Notes: a model not told the origin generated them from the letters alone. A stretch of 33,830 nucleotides of DNA from Sporosarcina gallistercoris (GCF_014836415.1 NZ_JACSQY010000017.1:1-33830); one strand, 5' to 3'. Shown: positions 14,176 to 22,825, counted from the stretch's first letter. Made by a program: numbers and translations.

Positions 14176-14730
14176 TTGAAAAACGCGTCTTCTACAATTG
14201 AAACGCCTATAAAAAAACGGAATTATAAGCCGTTCATTATCATTATTTCGATCATTCTAATCGGTGCAATCGGAATACTTTCTGGAATTCCTGGAGTTGA
14301 AAACTTTGATGCATTTGATATTACAATTCTCCCCATGCTCAATGCGATTTTCAACACCTTTACGTTCCTGTTTCTGGTAGGGGCATTGATCGCCATTAAA
14401 AAACGCAACATTACGGTACATAAGCGGTTCATTTACGCTGCATTTGTAACGACATTCTTCTTCCTGATCACATATGTGATGTATCACTTCTTAGCAGAAT
14501 CAACACCGTTCGGCGGCAGCGGATTCTTAGCTGGATTCTACTATTTCATACTAATTACACACATTCTATTAGCGGCAGCAATCGTGCCACTCGCGTTAAC
14601 AAGTGTAGCACGTGCATGGAACGGCGAAGTCGAGCGTCATCGTAAAATCGTCCGCTTCACAATGCCTATCTGGCTCTATGTCAGCTTTACAGGCGTCTTA
14701 GTCTATCTCTTAATATCTCCTTACTATTAA
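14176..14730 (+). CDS. DUF420 membrane protein (YozB-like)
   Basis: A 184-residue protein with five predicted membrane helices: PFIIIISIILIGAIGILSG, ILPMLNAIFNTFTFLFLVGALIAI, FIYAAFVTTFFFLITYVMYHFL, FYYFILITHILLAAAIVPLAL, and the last, LYVSFTGVLVYLLIS. Histidines are conserved in membrane segments (KRF..H, THILL, ERHRKI). This is the DUF420 pattern, a family found near haem-copper oxidase and assembly genes (CtaM/YozB). No such genes are adjacent here. The start is set at TTG 14176, because GGAG lies 8 bases upstream; GTG at 14167 overlaps that site. Role is unknown, possibly in respiratory oxidase assembly by family association. Confidence 0.87.
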   Translation: MKNASSTIETPIKKRNYKPFIIIISIILIGAIGILSGIPGVENFDAFDITILPMLNAIFNTFTFLFLVGALIAIKKRNITVHKRFIYAAFVTTFFFLITYVMYHFLAESTPFGGSGFLAGFYYFILITHILLAAAIVPLALTSVARAWNGEVERHRKIVRFTMPIWLYVSFTGVLVYLLISPYY

Positions 14731-14773
14731 TGAATGGTGAACGCCATAAACTAGTCTTCACTAAAGAGTAAAT

Positions 14774-14816
14774 AAAAGCACGGACACCCCATCGAAATGG
14801 GATGTCCGTGCTTTTT
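14774..14816. terminator. Strong bidirectional terminator
   Basis: Stem AAAAGCACGGACA / TGTCCGTGCTTTT with inner CCCCAT/ATGGG and a GAAA-type loop. It separates the DUF420 gene from the convergent small gene on the minus strand. Confidence 0.95.
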
Positions 14817-14820
14817 CGTC

Positions 14821-14997
14821 TTACAACTCCTGATACGGCTTCATAAACCGACCGCTATCTTTCACTTCCGCGTGATACAACGCCTTCAATGCGAAAGCCC
14901 GCTCCAATTCGTGCTCTTTCATAATTTGAGTCAACCGTGTCGATAGTTCAGGCTCCTTCTTCACAAGCTGCGCCATCTTTTGCTGGTTATATTGCAT
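14821..14997 (-). CDS. Small hypothetical cytoplasmic protein
   Basis: A 58-residue helical, charged protein (MQYNQQKMAQLVKKEPEL ... FALKALYHAEVKDSGRFMKPYQEL) that I do not recognise. The start at 14997 has GGAGG 11 bases upstream. The longer in-frame ATG at 15024 has no ribosome binding site and would include that sequence, so it is less likely. It sits between two terminators as a single-gene unit on the minus strand. Confidence 0.6.
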   Translation of the reverse strand: MQYNQQKMAQLVKKEPELSTRLTQIMKEHELERAFALKALYHAEVKDSGRFMKPYQEL

Positions 14998-15072
14998 ATT
15001 CCATTCCGCCTCCGTTCTTTCCATGCCATTGCTTTAGTATAACACGCCTCGCGCTATTTTTCGATGCCTCCA

Positions 15073-15110
15073 CAAAAACCCCCTTTTCCTAGTAAAACGG
15101 AAAAGGGGAG
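15073..15110 (-). terminator. Terminator of the general stress gene
   Basis: 10-bp stem CCCCTTTTCC / GGAAAAGGGG. On the minus strand it is followed by a T-run, just past the stop of the general stress protein gene. Confidence 0.88.
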
Positions 15111-15121
15111 AGTGCACCCGA

Positions 15122-15607
15122 TTATAAAAGGGTACGGTTGTATTCATCTAGATCTTGGCCGCCACGTCGGGGGTAATCCCCATCTACGAGCACTAGAATT
15201 TTACCTTCGTCGAAACGCGAATTATACTGTCGGGCTTCCTCTTCAGGGATTCCCATACCGATCAGAGCACCGGCTAATCCGCCCACACCCGCACCTGCAG
15301 CGGCACCTGTGATACCTGCAACAATCGGTCCTGCAGCTATGATCGGTCCAATACCCGGAATTGCAAGAGCCCCGATACCTGCAAGAACACCACCAAGTCC
15401 ACCTAAGACTCCACCCGTTGCAGCTCCAGTTGCTGCTCCATCTGTTGCATGTGTTCCAGTCTCTTCAACTACTGTATCGACCTGTTCGCGCTCTTTACTA
15501 ATCACTGAAATTTCGTCTGATGAATAACCTTGTCGTTTCAAGTCTTCAATCGCAAGAATCGCATCATTTTCACTCTCATAGTAGCCTACTACTTGTCGTT
15601 TTACCAT
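15122..15607 (-). CDS. General stress protein (YflT/GsiB-17M-like)
   Basis: A 161-residue protein with an N-terminal YflT-type domain. VVGYYESENDAILAIEDLKRQGYSSDEISVIS (about residues 6-37) is the family opening. A long Gly/Ala-rich hydrophobic stretch follows (GAATGAATGGVLGGLGG through GGLAGALIGMGIP, about 57-127), and the C-terminus is RFDEGKILVLVDGD. Such proteins are typical members of the sigma-B general stress regulon; the Gly-rich helix pair may associate with membranes. GGAGG lies 9 bases before the ATG and a textbook sigma-B promoter lies about 50 bases upstream, which directly supports stress control. Molecular role is unknown. Confidence 0.9.
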   Translation of the reverse strand: MVKRQVVGYYESENDAILAIEDLKRQGYSSDEISVISKEREQVDTVVEETGTHATDGAATGAATGGVLGGLGGVLAGIGALAIPGIGPIIAAGPIVAGITGAAAGAGVGGLAGALIGMGIPEEEARQYNSRFDEGKILVLVDGDYPRRGGQDLDEYNRTLL

Positions 15608-15659
15608 GTTGAACCGCCTCCTGGAATTTTTACGAATAGAATTCGTTGCTAGTCTGATA

Positions 15660-15684
15660 ATACCCGTGCATGCCTTTCTGAAAC
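15660..15684 (-). promoter_or_regulatory. Sigma-B promoter for the general stress gene
   Basis: Minus strand: GTTTCA (-35), 13-base spacer, GGGTAT (-10). This matches the general stress consensus GTTTAA-N12-14-GGGWAW with one mismatch, about 53 bases from the start codon. Confidence 0.88.
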
Positions 15685-15764
15685 CTATTCGCTCTTCGAG
15701 TTTAGTTTCTCATCCGGACTTATAGATGTAGGAATTTCTAATTTATTTTTTTGAAGATTTATAG

Positions 15765-15789
15765 GTTTTAGTTCTGACGAGTAGGGAAT
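15765..15789 (+). promoter_or_regulatory. Sigma-B-type promoter for the APC permease gene
   Basis: Plus strand: GTTTTA (15765-15770), 13-base spacer, GGGAAT (15784-15789), 36 bases before the permease start. It has the same architecture as the divergent promoter 80 bases to the left. Confidence 0.72.
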
Positions 15790-15824
15790 AAATCATAGAA
15801 AGATTTTATAGGGGGAACTTACAT

Positions 15825-17357
15825 ATGGATCACACAGATACGAATCAGCAACGCAGAAAGTTAACAAAAACGCTTAAACCATCATGGGTCTTTGCCATTG
15901 CGCTAGGGTCATCCGTCGGTTGGGGAGCCTTCATCCTTCCAGGTGATTGGATTGGACAATCCGGTCCATTAGGCGCCATAATCGGTTTGCTAATCGGAGC
16001 AATTGTGATGATGGTGATCGCATCAAGCTACGGGGTTATGATAAAGAAATTCCCGGTATCCGGAGGAGGGTTCACATATGCCTTCATCGGTGCAGGTAAA
16101 ATTTGGGCCTTTATATGCGGCTGGTTCTTATCACTTGGATACATATCGATTGTCGCACTGAATGCTTCAGCATTTTCATTACTATTAAAGTTTTTAGCAC
16201 CAGGATTCATGAAGCAATTCTATCTTTATAGCGTTGCAGGATGGGATGTCTATTTGCCGGAAGTCATTATATCTTCCATTATCATACTATTATTTGCACT
16301 GATCAATTCTACCGGGACAAGCATTTCCGGACGCATCCAATTTTACTTTAGTGTTCTCCTAGTTGCCGGAGTTGTTCTTCTCGGTGCCTTTACATTCGGA
16401 GTTACAGAGTCTCCTTTTGAAAATATGAAACCACTTTTCAGCGGAAACCAAACCATACTGACATCGATTCTTGTTATTTTAGCGATTGCCCCATGGGCGT
16501 ACGTAGGATTCGATAATGTCCCACAGGCAGCTGAAGAGTTCAATTTCTCTCCTCGGAAAGCGACGATGCTGATCGTAGCCTCTCTTTTTACATCGTTTCT
16601 TATATATGCAGTTATGATCGGACTTACAGCATGGACTTTTCCAACCGGTACGAATGTCGGAGACGGCAGTCTGTGGTTAACGGGTGAAGTTGTCAATTCA
16701 GCACTCGGATTCGGTGGTTTGATTGTAATGGCGGTTGCCATCATGATGGGGATCTTTACAGGGTTGAACGGATTCTATATGTCGTCGAGCCGATTGTTAT
16801 TCTCAATGGCGCGGGCGCGGGCACTACCGGATATGTTCAGAACGATTTCTAAAAAGAGTCAAACTCCAGTATGGGGCATATGGTTTGTTACGCTTATTAC
16901 GCTTCCTACTCCTTGGTTCGGCCGTCAAGCTCTTTCCTGGATTGTTGACATGTCTTCTACTGGAGTATCTGTAGCGTATCTATTCACTTGTTTAGCTGCC
17001 TATAAAGTATTGGCGTGGGGAGCAGAAGAAGCCAATCGTGAAATTGCTCCAGTTAAAAAGGCATTAGCCTTAATCGGGATGATTGCGAGTGCCGCGTTCT
17101 TACTATTACTCCTCATTCCAATGTCTCCAGCATCGCTGACTACACCTTCTTACGTACTCCTGATCTGTTGGGGGGTTCTAGGTGGTATTTTCTATAGTGT
17201 CATCCGAAAACGCTATAACAGTCTAACGCAAGAAGAGACGGAATATTACATGCTTGGGAAGACAATTGAATCTGAAGTGGATACCACATTGGAAGTAGAA
17301 ACCGAACGACCTAAACGAAAAACTACGGAAACACCGGGAACAGGTCTCCCTACGTAA
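15825..17357 (+). CDS. APC family amino-acid permease
   Basis: A 510-residue membrane transporter with about 12 hydrophobic helices. The first helix carries the APC-fold glycine motif (ALGSSVGWGAFILPGDW, about residues 26-42), and the broken helix-6 region reads APWAYVGFDNVPQAAEEF (about 222-239), where family members bind substrate. The N-terminal 20 residues and the C-terminal 35 (ESEVDTTLEVETERPKRKTTE) are hydrophilic and cytoplasmic. GGGGG precedes the ATG. It is divergent from the general stress gene, and its own sigma-B-like promoter suggests induction under stress, perhaps for acid or osmotic protection by amino-acid exchange. Substrate is unknown. Confidence 0.92.
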   Translation: MDHTDTNQQRRKLTKTLKPSWVFAIALGSSVGWGAFILPGDWIGQSGPLGAIIGLLIGAIVMMVIASSYGVMIKKFPVSGGGFTYAFIGAGKIWAFICGWFLSLGYISIVALNASAFSLLLKFLAPGFMKQFYLYSVAGWDVYLPEVIISSIIILLFALINSTGTSISGRIQFYFSVLLVAGVVLLGAFTFGVTESPFENMKPLFSGNQTILTSILVILAIAPWAYVGFDNVPQAAEEFNFSPRKATMLIVASLFTSFLIYAVMIGLTAWTFPTGTNVGDGSLWLTGEVVNSALGFGGLIVMAVAIMMGIFTGLNGFYMSSSRLLFSMARARALPDMFRTISKKSQTPVWGIWFVTLITLPTPWFGRQALSWIVDMSSTGVSVAYLFTCLAAYKVLAWGAEEANREIAPVKKALALIGMIASAAFLLLLLIPMSPASLTTPSYVLLICWGVLGGIFYSVIRKRYNSLTQEETEYYMLGKTIESEVDTTLEVETERPKRKTTETPGTGLPT

Positions 17358-17378
17358 TTCGACATACCTTTTTGTTTG

Positions 17379-17419
17379 ATAGCATGCCCCTTTTAGTACC
17401 TTGGGGCATGCTGTTATTT
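17379..17419 (+). terminator. Intrinsic terminator after the APC permease
   Basis: Perfect 10-bp stem AGCATGCCCC (17381-17390) / GGGGCATGCT (17403-17412), 12-base loop, then GTTATTTT. Confidence 0.88.
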
Positions 17420-17533
17420 TCTATTTATAATAGGCATTTCGTAGTCTAATACTTGCCATAACTAGGAGTAATCGATTACAATTGATTATAAATTATTTGT
17501 ATTCCAAATGTGAAATAGGACGGAGGATTTGAA

Positions 17534-18523
17534 ATGCCTTGCAGAACTGCGTGTATAGTTACCGATTTACAAATAGAAGTTAAGATTGAAGACCTAATAC
17601 AACTTAAAATGCTAACAGAGCACATGGAACGTTTGCATGTTCTACAGGCTTTTGACGGAGAAGAGAGCTCTGTAATTACCGTGACCGAAAGTGGGCTCCG
17701 TGATTTAACGGATTTTGCCCGGGATTACTTGGACGTAAGGGAATTATTCTTTCGGGTCTCTGGTGAAAACCATTGGCGCCCTCTTTCAGAAGTGGAGGAA
17801 TTACTTACGTCTCAATGGATCGATGACCTCATCCAACAAGAACGTGTCATATCCTATTATCAGCCGATTGTAGATACAGAGTGCTCCATCTACGGATACG
17901 AGCTATTGGCTCGTTTCCATTCGCCGGAAGGACAGATGATCTATCCCGATGAAGCATTTGCTGCGGCGAGAGCCCGCGGGCGTCTTTATGCTCTTGACCG
18001 GCTATGTCGGATCACTGCAGTGCGTCACGCCGCACCCCTTATCAATCAAAAAGCATTCATCAACTTTGTACCTACTTCCATTTACTCGCCTGAATTTTGT
18101 TTACAATCGACCGTTGCGGTTGCGAATCAGTTCAATATAGATCCTTACCAACTCGTTTTTGAAGTTGTCGAAACCGATCAGGTGGAGGATGTCGAGCATT
18201 TGAAAACAATATTAAGGTACTATCGCGAAAAAGGATTCCATTATGCACTTGATGATGTCGGGGAAGGCTATAGTACAGTGGAGTTGTTGTCTGATTTACA
18301 GCCCCATTATATGAAGCTGGATCGTTCATTCGTAGATGGTGTAGCATTGGATCCCAACAAGCAGGAGAAAGCAAAGATGTTCTTGACGAAAGCTAAAGAG
18401 AGTGGTTCGGTTCCTCTTGCTGAAGGAATTGAACAGGAAGAAGACTTCAAATGGTTGAAGGAGAGGGGCTACCAGCTGTTCCAAGGTTACTTTTTTGGAA
18501 AACCTGCTCCATCCCCGCTATAA
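17534..18523 (+). CDS. EAL-domain cyclic-di-GMP phosphodiesterase
   Basis: A 329-residue protein. Residues about 1-95 are an uncharacterised N-terminal domain with two early cysteines (C3, C7). Residues about 96-325 are an EAL domain. The catalytic set is complete: ELLAR (123-127), NFVP (177-180), FEVVE (E210/E213), DDVGEGYS (D240, D241), K261 in KLDR, EGIE (297-300) and QGYFFGKP (Q317). Degradation of c-di-GMP to pGpG is therefore expected. There is no membrane helix, PAS or GGDEF domain, so it is a cytosolic enzyme regulated, if at all, through the N-terminal domain. CGGAGG precedes the ATG. A terminator hairpin lies between this gene and the photolyase. Confidence 0.93.
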   Translation: MPCRTACIVTDLQIEVKIEDLIQLKMLTEHMERLHVLQAFDGEESSVITVTESGLRDLTDFARDYLDVRELFFRVSGENHWRPLSEVEELLTSQWIDDLIQQERVISYYQPIVDTECSIYGYELLARFHSPEGQMIYPDEAFAAARARGRLYALDRLCRITAVRHAAPLINQKAFINFVPTSIYSPEFCLQSTVAVANQFNIDPYQLVFEVVETDQVEDVEHLKTILRYYREKGFHYALDDVGEGYSTVELLSDLQPHYMKLDRSFVDGVALDPNKQEKAKMFLTKAKESGSVPLAEGIEQEEDFKWLKERGYQLFQGYFFGKPAPSPL

Positions 18524-18535
18524 TAGGAGTAATTC

Positions 18536-18564
18536 AAGGACCGCCTTTTGTGCGGTCCTTTTTT
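18536..18564 (+). terminator. Intrinsic terminator between EAL and photolyase genes
   Basis: Perfect 9-bp stem AAGGACCGC / GCGGTCCTT with a 7-base loop and T6. The photolyase ribosome binding site (AGGAGGG) begins immediately after the T-run, so the hairpin may attenuate or insulate the downstream gene. Confidence 0.92.
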
Positions 18565-18576
18565 AGGAGGGATTTT

Positions 18577-19995
18577 TTGAAAACGATTGTCTGGTTTAGA
18601 AATGATCTGCGCCTCCATGATCACCCTGCTTTAAAAGAAGCGTCTGAATGTGGTGAAGTGCTTCCCGTGTTCATACTTCCGAACCATGCGTCTCCGACAG
18701 CTTCTGATTGGTGGTTATTCGAATCGCTTAAAAGTCTTCAACAACAGCTCTTAAAGTTAGGGAGTACGTTGACAATCTTAAAAGGGGAACCCTCACGAGT
18801 CTTATCAGTCCTTTCAAAGAAAACACAAGCCGATGCTGTTTTCTTTAATGGTCAAGTGGATCCTGTATCCCGAAGAGAAGAGATGGCTCTTCTTGAATCG
18901 GAATCTTTATCGGAAGTGAACGTTCGTCGGTTTGCGCCGAATATGCTGCTGGATCCCACCCTTTTAAAAACAGGAGCCGGTGATCCGTATAAAGTATTTG
19001 GCGCCTTTTGGAAATCTTTGCAACAGCAAACGATTCCTTGGCCGATTGCTGCGCCTGCTTCATTGGCAAGCTGGATTGACGAGTATCCTGGAACAATTCC
19101 TTTGGAACAATCCGGTTTACGCGATTCAATAGATTGGGACACCTCCTTTGAAAAAGTTTGGATACCAGGGGAAGCCGCTTCTTTTGAACAATGGGCCAAC
19201 TTTCGGGACAAAGGACTCAAGGGATATGACACCAAGCGGGACTTTCCTGCAATTAACGGAACTTCAAGGCTATCCGGGTTTCTAGCATCGGGTAATATGA
19301 GCATTCGAGCTCTTTGGCATGCCGTAAAACGCGCACAAGAAGAAGGAATAGCTCCTCAACCAGAGCCTTTTCTTAGACAGCTCGCGTGGCGGGAGTTCTC
19401 TTACTACCAACTATTCCATTTCCCTGATATTACAGAGCGACCGTTGCGTCCAGAGTTTCTACATTTCCCGTGGCTTGAAGATCCGGCAGGGTTAACCGCG
19501 TGGAAAAAGGGCAAGACAGGCTATCCTCTAGTCGATGCGGGTATGCGTGAATTATGGGAGACAGGTACGATACATAACCGTGTTCGGATGGTTGTTGCGT
19601 CCTTCCTTGTCAAACACTTGCTGATTGATTGGCGTATGGGGGCTGTATGGTTCCGCGAAACGCTTGTCGACTATGACGTCGCAAACAACACACTAGGCTG
19701 GCAGTGGATAGCAGGTTCCGGGTTTGATGCAGCTCCGTATTTCAGGATATTCAATCCAACGACGCAGAGTAAGAAATTCGATAAAAATGGAGCGTATATT
19801 CGGAAATGGGTGCCTGAATTAGCTGCACTTCCAGGTGCATCACTTCATGAACCGCACATGGCGCCTGAAGATGTACTTACCGAAGCAGGGGTTGTTCTAG
19901 GAGAGACATATCCATTGCCAATTGTTGACCATACAGCAGCTCGGGCACGTGCGCTCGATGCGTATGCGCACATAAAAGGAAAGAAAGAGGGATGA
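18577..19995 (+). CDS. phrB: Deoxyribodipyrimidine photolyase, class I
   Basis: A 472-residue light-dependent DNA repair enzyme, close to the usual 470. The N-terminal alpha/beta domain (KTIVWFRNDLRLHDHPAL, residues about 2-19) binds the antenna chromophore. The C-terminal FAD domain contains GTSRLSGFLASGNMS, WREF, GYPLVDAGMRELWETGTIHNRVRM, FLVKHLLIDWR and the DYDVANNTLGWQWIAGSGFDAAPYFRIFNP block. The Asn in ANNTLGWQW, which contacts the flavin, is kept. It reverses cyclobutane pyrimidine dimers. The start is TTG at 18577, with AGGAGGG 5 bases upstream; the frame stays open to 18451 inside the EAL gene, but that extension has no family similarity. It is followed by a membrane protein gene that begins at or within 3 bases of its stop codon. 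Confidence 0.95.
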   Translation: MKTIVWFRNDLRLHDHPALKEASECGEVLPVFILPNHASPTASDWWLFESLKSLQQQLLKLGSTLTILKGEPSRVLSVLSKKTQADAVFFNGQVDPVSRREEMALLESESLSEVNVRRFAPNMLLDPTLLKTGAGDPYKVFGAFWKSLQQQTIPWPIAAPASLASWIDEYPGTIPLEQSGLRDSIDWDTSFEKVWIPGEAASFEQWANFRDKGLKGYDTKRDFPAINGTSRLSGFLASGNMSIRALWHAVKRAQEEGIAPQPEPFLRQLAWREFSYYQLFHFPDITERPLRPEFLHFPWLEDPAGLTAWKKGKTGYPLVDAGMRELWETGTIHNRVRMVVASFLVKHLLIDWRMGAVWFRETLVDYDVANNTLGWQWIAGSGFDAAPYFRIFNPTTQSKKFDKNGAYIRKWVPELAALPGASLHEPHMAPEDVLTEAGVVLGETYPLPIVDHTAARARALDAYAHIKGKKEG

Positions 19996-19997
19996 GC

Positions 19998-20423
19998 ATG
20001 AAAGGATTTCTTCGGGCAGCAGGCTACGGTCTGATTGGAGGACTCATTCTGACGTTTCTATTTAAATGGATTGAGTCTTCGACAGGTGAGAAAGTATACA
20101 CATTTTTGCTCAATGTTGATTACATACCTGTAATAGGGGATATTGCATTTCCGGAATGGGTGGAAGTAGTGTTTCACCTCGTGGTCTCGGTTGCAGTTGC
20201 AATCGGGTTCCATCTGATGTATAGGCTGAAGCCGTCATGGAAAAAACGAGCAATTACGATTTGTGCGGTAGGGAGCATCATCATCGGAATCGCTCTATTT
20301 CCAACTACCGCATTATCCGATCGTACACCTGAGCTTACAGATGGTCTATCGTTTGTATATTGGTTACTGGGCCATGCCATCTTTGGTGCAGTGTTAGGCA
20401 TCTTCTTCCGATTTGAAAAGTAG
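19998..20423 (+). CDS. Small integral membrane protein coupled to photolyase
   Basis: A 141-residue protein with about four membrane helices (YGLIGGLILTFLFKWI, VVFHLVVSVAVAIGFHLMYRL, AITICAVGSIIIGIALFP, FVYWLLGHAIFGAVLGIFF). A loop between the first two contains VDYIPVIGDIAFPEWVE. I do not recognise a named function. Two ATGs compete. ATG 19992 overlaps the photolyase stop (ATGA); ATG 19998 has GAGGG at a proper 6-base distance and is preferred. The tight junction implies cotranscription and probably translational coupling with photolyase. Confidence 0.82.
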   Translation: MKGFLRAAGYGLIGGLILTFLFKWIESSTGEKVYTFLLNVDYIPVIGDIAFPEWVEVVFHLVVSVAVAIGFHLMYRLKPSWKKRAITICAVGSIIIGIALFPTTALSDRTPELTDGLSFVYWLLGHAIFGAVLGIFFRFEK

Positions 20424-20437
20424 ACATGTGTTCATAC

Positions 20438-20483
20438 AAAAAGCACTTCACCTGTCAGATGGACAGGACTGAAGTGCTTTTTT
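20438..20483. terminator. Bidirectional terminator between convergent operons
   Basis: Stem AAAAAGCACTTCA / TGAAGTGCTTTTT with a second inner stem CCTGTC/GACAGG. It serves the photolyase operon and the minus-strand YhgE gene. Confidence 0.95.
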
Positions 20484-20486
20484 GAA

Positions 20487-22727
20487 TTAATGGAAGATCC
20501 CAGCTTCTTTCGATTTTTTCAAGAGTTGGTTCGTCCCTTTATTGATACGCTCTTTAAGCAGTGCACCGAACAGGATAAATGCAAGCGAACACCCTGCTAG
20601 CACTGCCAAGTCTTTTGCAACTCGTGCCCAAACGATACCGCCAACCGCTTCACGCATGATGTCAATTGCATACGTAAACGGCAGGAACGGGTTGATGGCT
20701 CCGAAGAAGTCGGGCAGTAGGACAACCGGATACGTTCCGCCAGAACCTGCAATTTGCAAAACAAGCATGACAATCGCCATCGCCTTACCGACGTCTCCAA
20801 ATACAGAAACGAGCGTGTAGACAATCGACATGAAGACCAAGCTAATGATCACACCAAAGACGACAAACCAAAACGGTTCACGGATATGAACATCCAGCAG
20901 CAATAAGTCTCCTAAAACGACAATGAGCATTTGCAGTAAGCCAATCAATCCAAAAGTCAGAAGCCTGCCGAAATAGACTTGGCGTGTAGTGAATTCGTCT
21001 CCATGCACCTCTGTAGAAAGTAAGGAAATTAGAAGGAGACAACCGACCCATAGGGAGAGGACTGTATAGAACGGTGTCATGCCAGTTCCGTAATTCTCAA
21101 TGGAGTACAATCGATTCTCTTTCAATTGGATGGGTTCTTCAAAGAACGTTTTTTCAGCATCCGGATCATTTTGCAGCAATTGAATGATTTGGTTAATGTC
21201 CGTTTCACCTTGAATACTACGAATTTTCTCCGCTAACTGATTCACTTTTTCAGAGACGTATGGATACTCAGTTACAGCTTTTTGAATGGTCTCTTTTCCT
21301 TCGGCTAACTCCTTGTCCGAGTTTCCGAGAATCGTTTGCACTTTCGGAAGAGTGGATTGAATTTCAGTAAGAAGTCCTTTAGCTTGTCCAAGCGTCCCTT
21401 TTGCTGTTGCAACTTCTTTTTTAACAGTCGGTTCGATCGTATTCACATATTCTTTCATGAAAGCATCCAATTCAACGGACGTATTCCCAGCAATTTTTTG
21501 TAAATCATCGACTGCCCGATCCAATTCTTCCGCTTTCCCATGAACGACAGTATTGACAGTTCTTGCATTCGTCTGCGCTTCTTGTAACAACTTCTTCAGA
21601 TCATCTGTTTTTGTAATCGCGTCATCCAGCTTACCAGAAAGGTTGGGCGAGGGAAGGGAAGGAGTCGGTTGTTGTTCGCTATCCGGTTCATCGTCCACAC
21701 CTGGTGAAGGTTTTTTATTCTGTGCTGGGTTCTGCTGCACTAATTCCTGCAATCGAACAAGATCTTGCTTGACGCCATCAATCCGTTCAATACTTGCAGA
21801 CATCCGATCGTCCAAAGATTTTTTCGCATTATCCAGTTCTGTAAAGTCCAACTCAACACCTTGTAACTGTTTCAAAAAATCGTTTGCTTTGTTAGAAATA
21901 TCACTGACTTTCTGTAGATCCGCTTTGATTTTCGGGGAGATTTCATTTAACTTCTGTTCAGCATCGTTCAAATATCCGATGGTTCGATTGATCTGACCGA
22001 GCCCGTCATCTGTGATCTGTTTTGCTTCCGGTAATTTGCCTTGTGCTTGGTGAATGATCGCTTGGGCATCTGTTGCGTCGACTAAGCCCCGATTCAGAAG
22101 GTCGTAGATTTCGGGAAGACTTTTCTCGGCTTCAAACACATAGTTCTCGAATTTTTGAACGTCCGGTAAATCTTGTTCCAATTCGAGTCCCAGTTTGTTG
22201 AGCATGTCGAAGATGACACCGTTCACAGTGGAAATGAATTGGCTGCTCACTTTGTCGACAATCACGGTTGCACCTTTTTCAGTGATTTTCGGTGCGATGG
22301 AGTTTAGCTTTTCGTTCACAAAGTAATCGATCTCTGCTTTTTGAGGATTTCCGGAGACGACAGATGCCAGTTGTTCCGATAAGTTTTCCGGTAACACCAT
22401 GACGGCGAAATAATCGCCATACTCCACTCCATCCATCGCTTCTTTTTTAGATACAAAATGCCATTCCATGGATGGATTCTTCTTGAGCGTGGATACAATT
22501 TCCGCACCTGTGTCTATATGCTTCTCCTGCACCTCCGCTCCCTTATCTTCATTGACAACAGCAACAGGCAATTTATCAGTTCTGCCATAAGGATCTGAAG
22601 AAGCATAGATATTGAGCCATGCGTACAAAGAAGGCAGGAAAATCAGACCGCCGATTAACACGGCAGCGACCCAGTTTGTGGAGATGTTACGCACATCCCT
22701 CTTGAAAATCGTGAAAATATTGTGCAT
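20487..22727 (-). CDS. yhgE: YhgE/Pip (phage infection protein) family membrane protein
   Basis: A 746-residue protein. It has one N-terminal membrane helix (WVAAVLIGGLIFLPSLYAWLNIY, about residues 18-40), followed by SSDPYGRTDKLPVAVVNEDKGAEV, the diagnostic YhgE/Pip/EsaA opening. A large extracellular region of about 500 residues is mostly helical or coiled coil, with a Pro-rich linker near the middle (PAQNKKPSPGVDDEPDSEQQ). Five C-terminal membrane helices resemble an ABC-2 type permease. Relatives are phage receptors (Lactococcus Pip, B. subtilis YueB) and type VII secretion EsaA. No WXG100 or EssC genes are in the window, so this is probably the stand-alone YhgE form. The start at 22727 follows AGGAGG; a longer frame lacks a site. 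Confidence 0.93.
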   Translation of the reverse strand: MHNIFTIFKRDVRNISTNWVAAVLIGGLIFLPSLYAWLNIYASSDPYGRTDKLPVAVVNEDKGAEVQEKHIDTGAEIVSTLKKNPSMEWHFVSKKEAMDGVEYGDYFAVMVLPENLSEQLASVVSGNPQKAEIDYFVNEKLNSIAPKITEKGATVIVDKVSSQFISTVNGVIFDMLNKLGLELEQDLPDVQKFENYVFEAEKSLPEIYDLLNRGLVDATDAQAIIHQAQGKLPEAKQITDDGLGQINRTIGYLNDAEQKLNEISPKIKADLQKVSDISNKANDFLKQLQGVELDFTELDNAKKSLDDRMSASIERIDGVKQDLVRLQELVQQNPAQNKKPSPGVDDEPDSEQQPTPSLPSPNLSGKLDDAITKTDDLKKLLQEAQTNARTVNTVVHGKAEELDRAVDDLQKIAGNTSVELDAFMKEYVNTIEPTVKKEVATAKGTLGQAKGLLTEIQSTLPKVQTILGNSDKELAEGKETIQKAVTEYPYVSEKVNQLAEKIRSIQGETDINQIIQLLQNDPDAEKTFFEEPIQLKENRLYSIENYGTGMTPFYTVLSLWVGCLLLISLLSTEVHGDEFTTRQVYFGRLLTFGLIGLLQMLIVVLGDLLLLDVHIREPFWFVVFGVIISLVFMSIVYTLVSVFGDVGKAMAIVMLVLQIAGSGGTYPVVLLPDFFGAINPFLPFTYAIDIMREAVGGIVWARVAKDLAVLAGCSLAFILFGALLKERINKGTNQLLKKSKEAGIFH

Positions 22728-22825
22728 TGGTTTGCCTCCTATTCGGTTAACTACTGGGAGCCATACTATCAAAGTCGTATTGAAGGTAGTTTTTTCGGAT
22801 TCACGCTCTCACTTCTATTCTACCC

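Noticed and set aside
18451..18576. N-terminal extension of the photolyase frame into the EAL gene
   Set aside because: The extension covers the EAL stop and terminator and has no family similarity; TTG at 18577 has an ideal ribosome binding site.
21553..21996. 147-codon Ser/Cys-rich ORF inside yhgE
   Set aside because: Antisense of the coiled-coil and Pro-rich coding region; composition is a by-product of Gln/Lys/Glu codons on the other strand.
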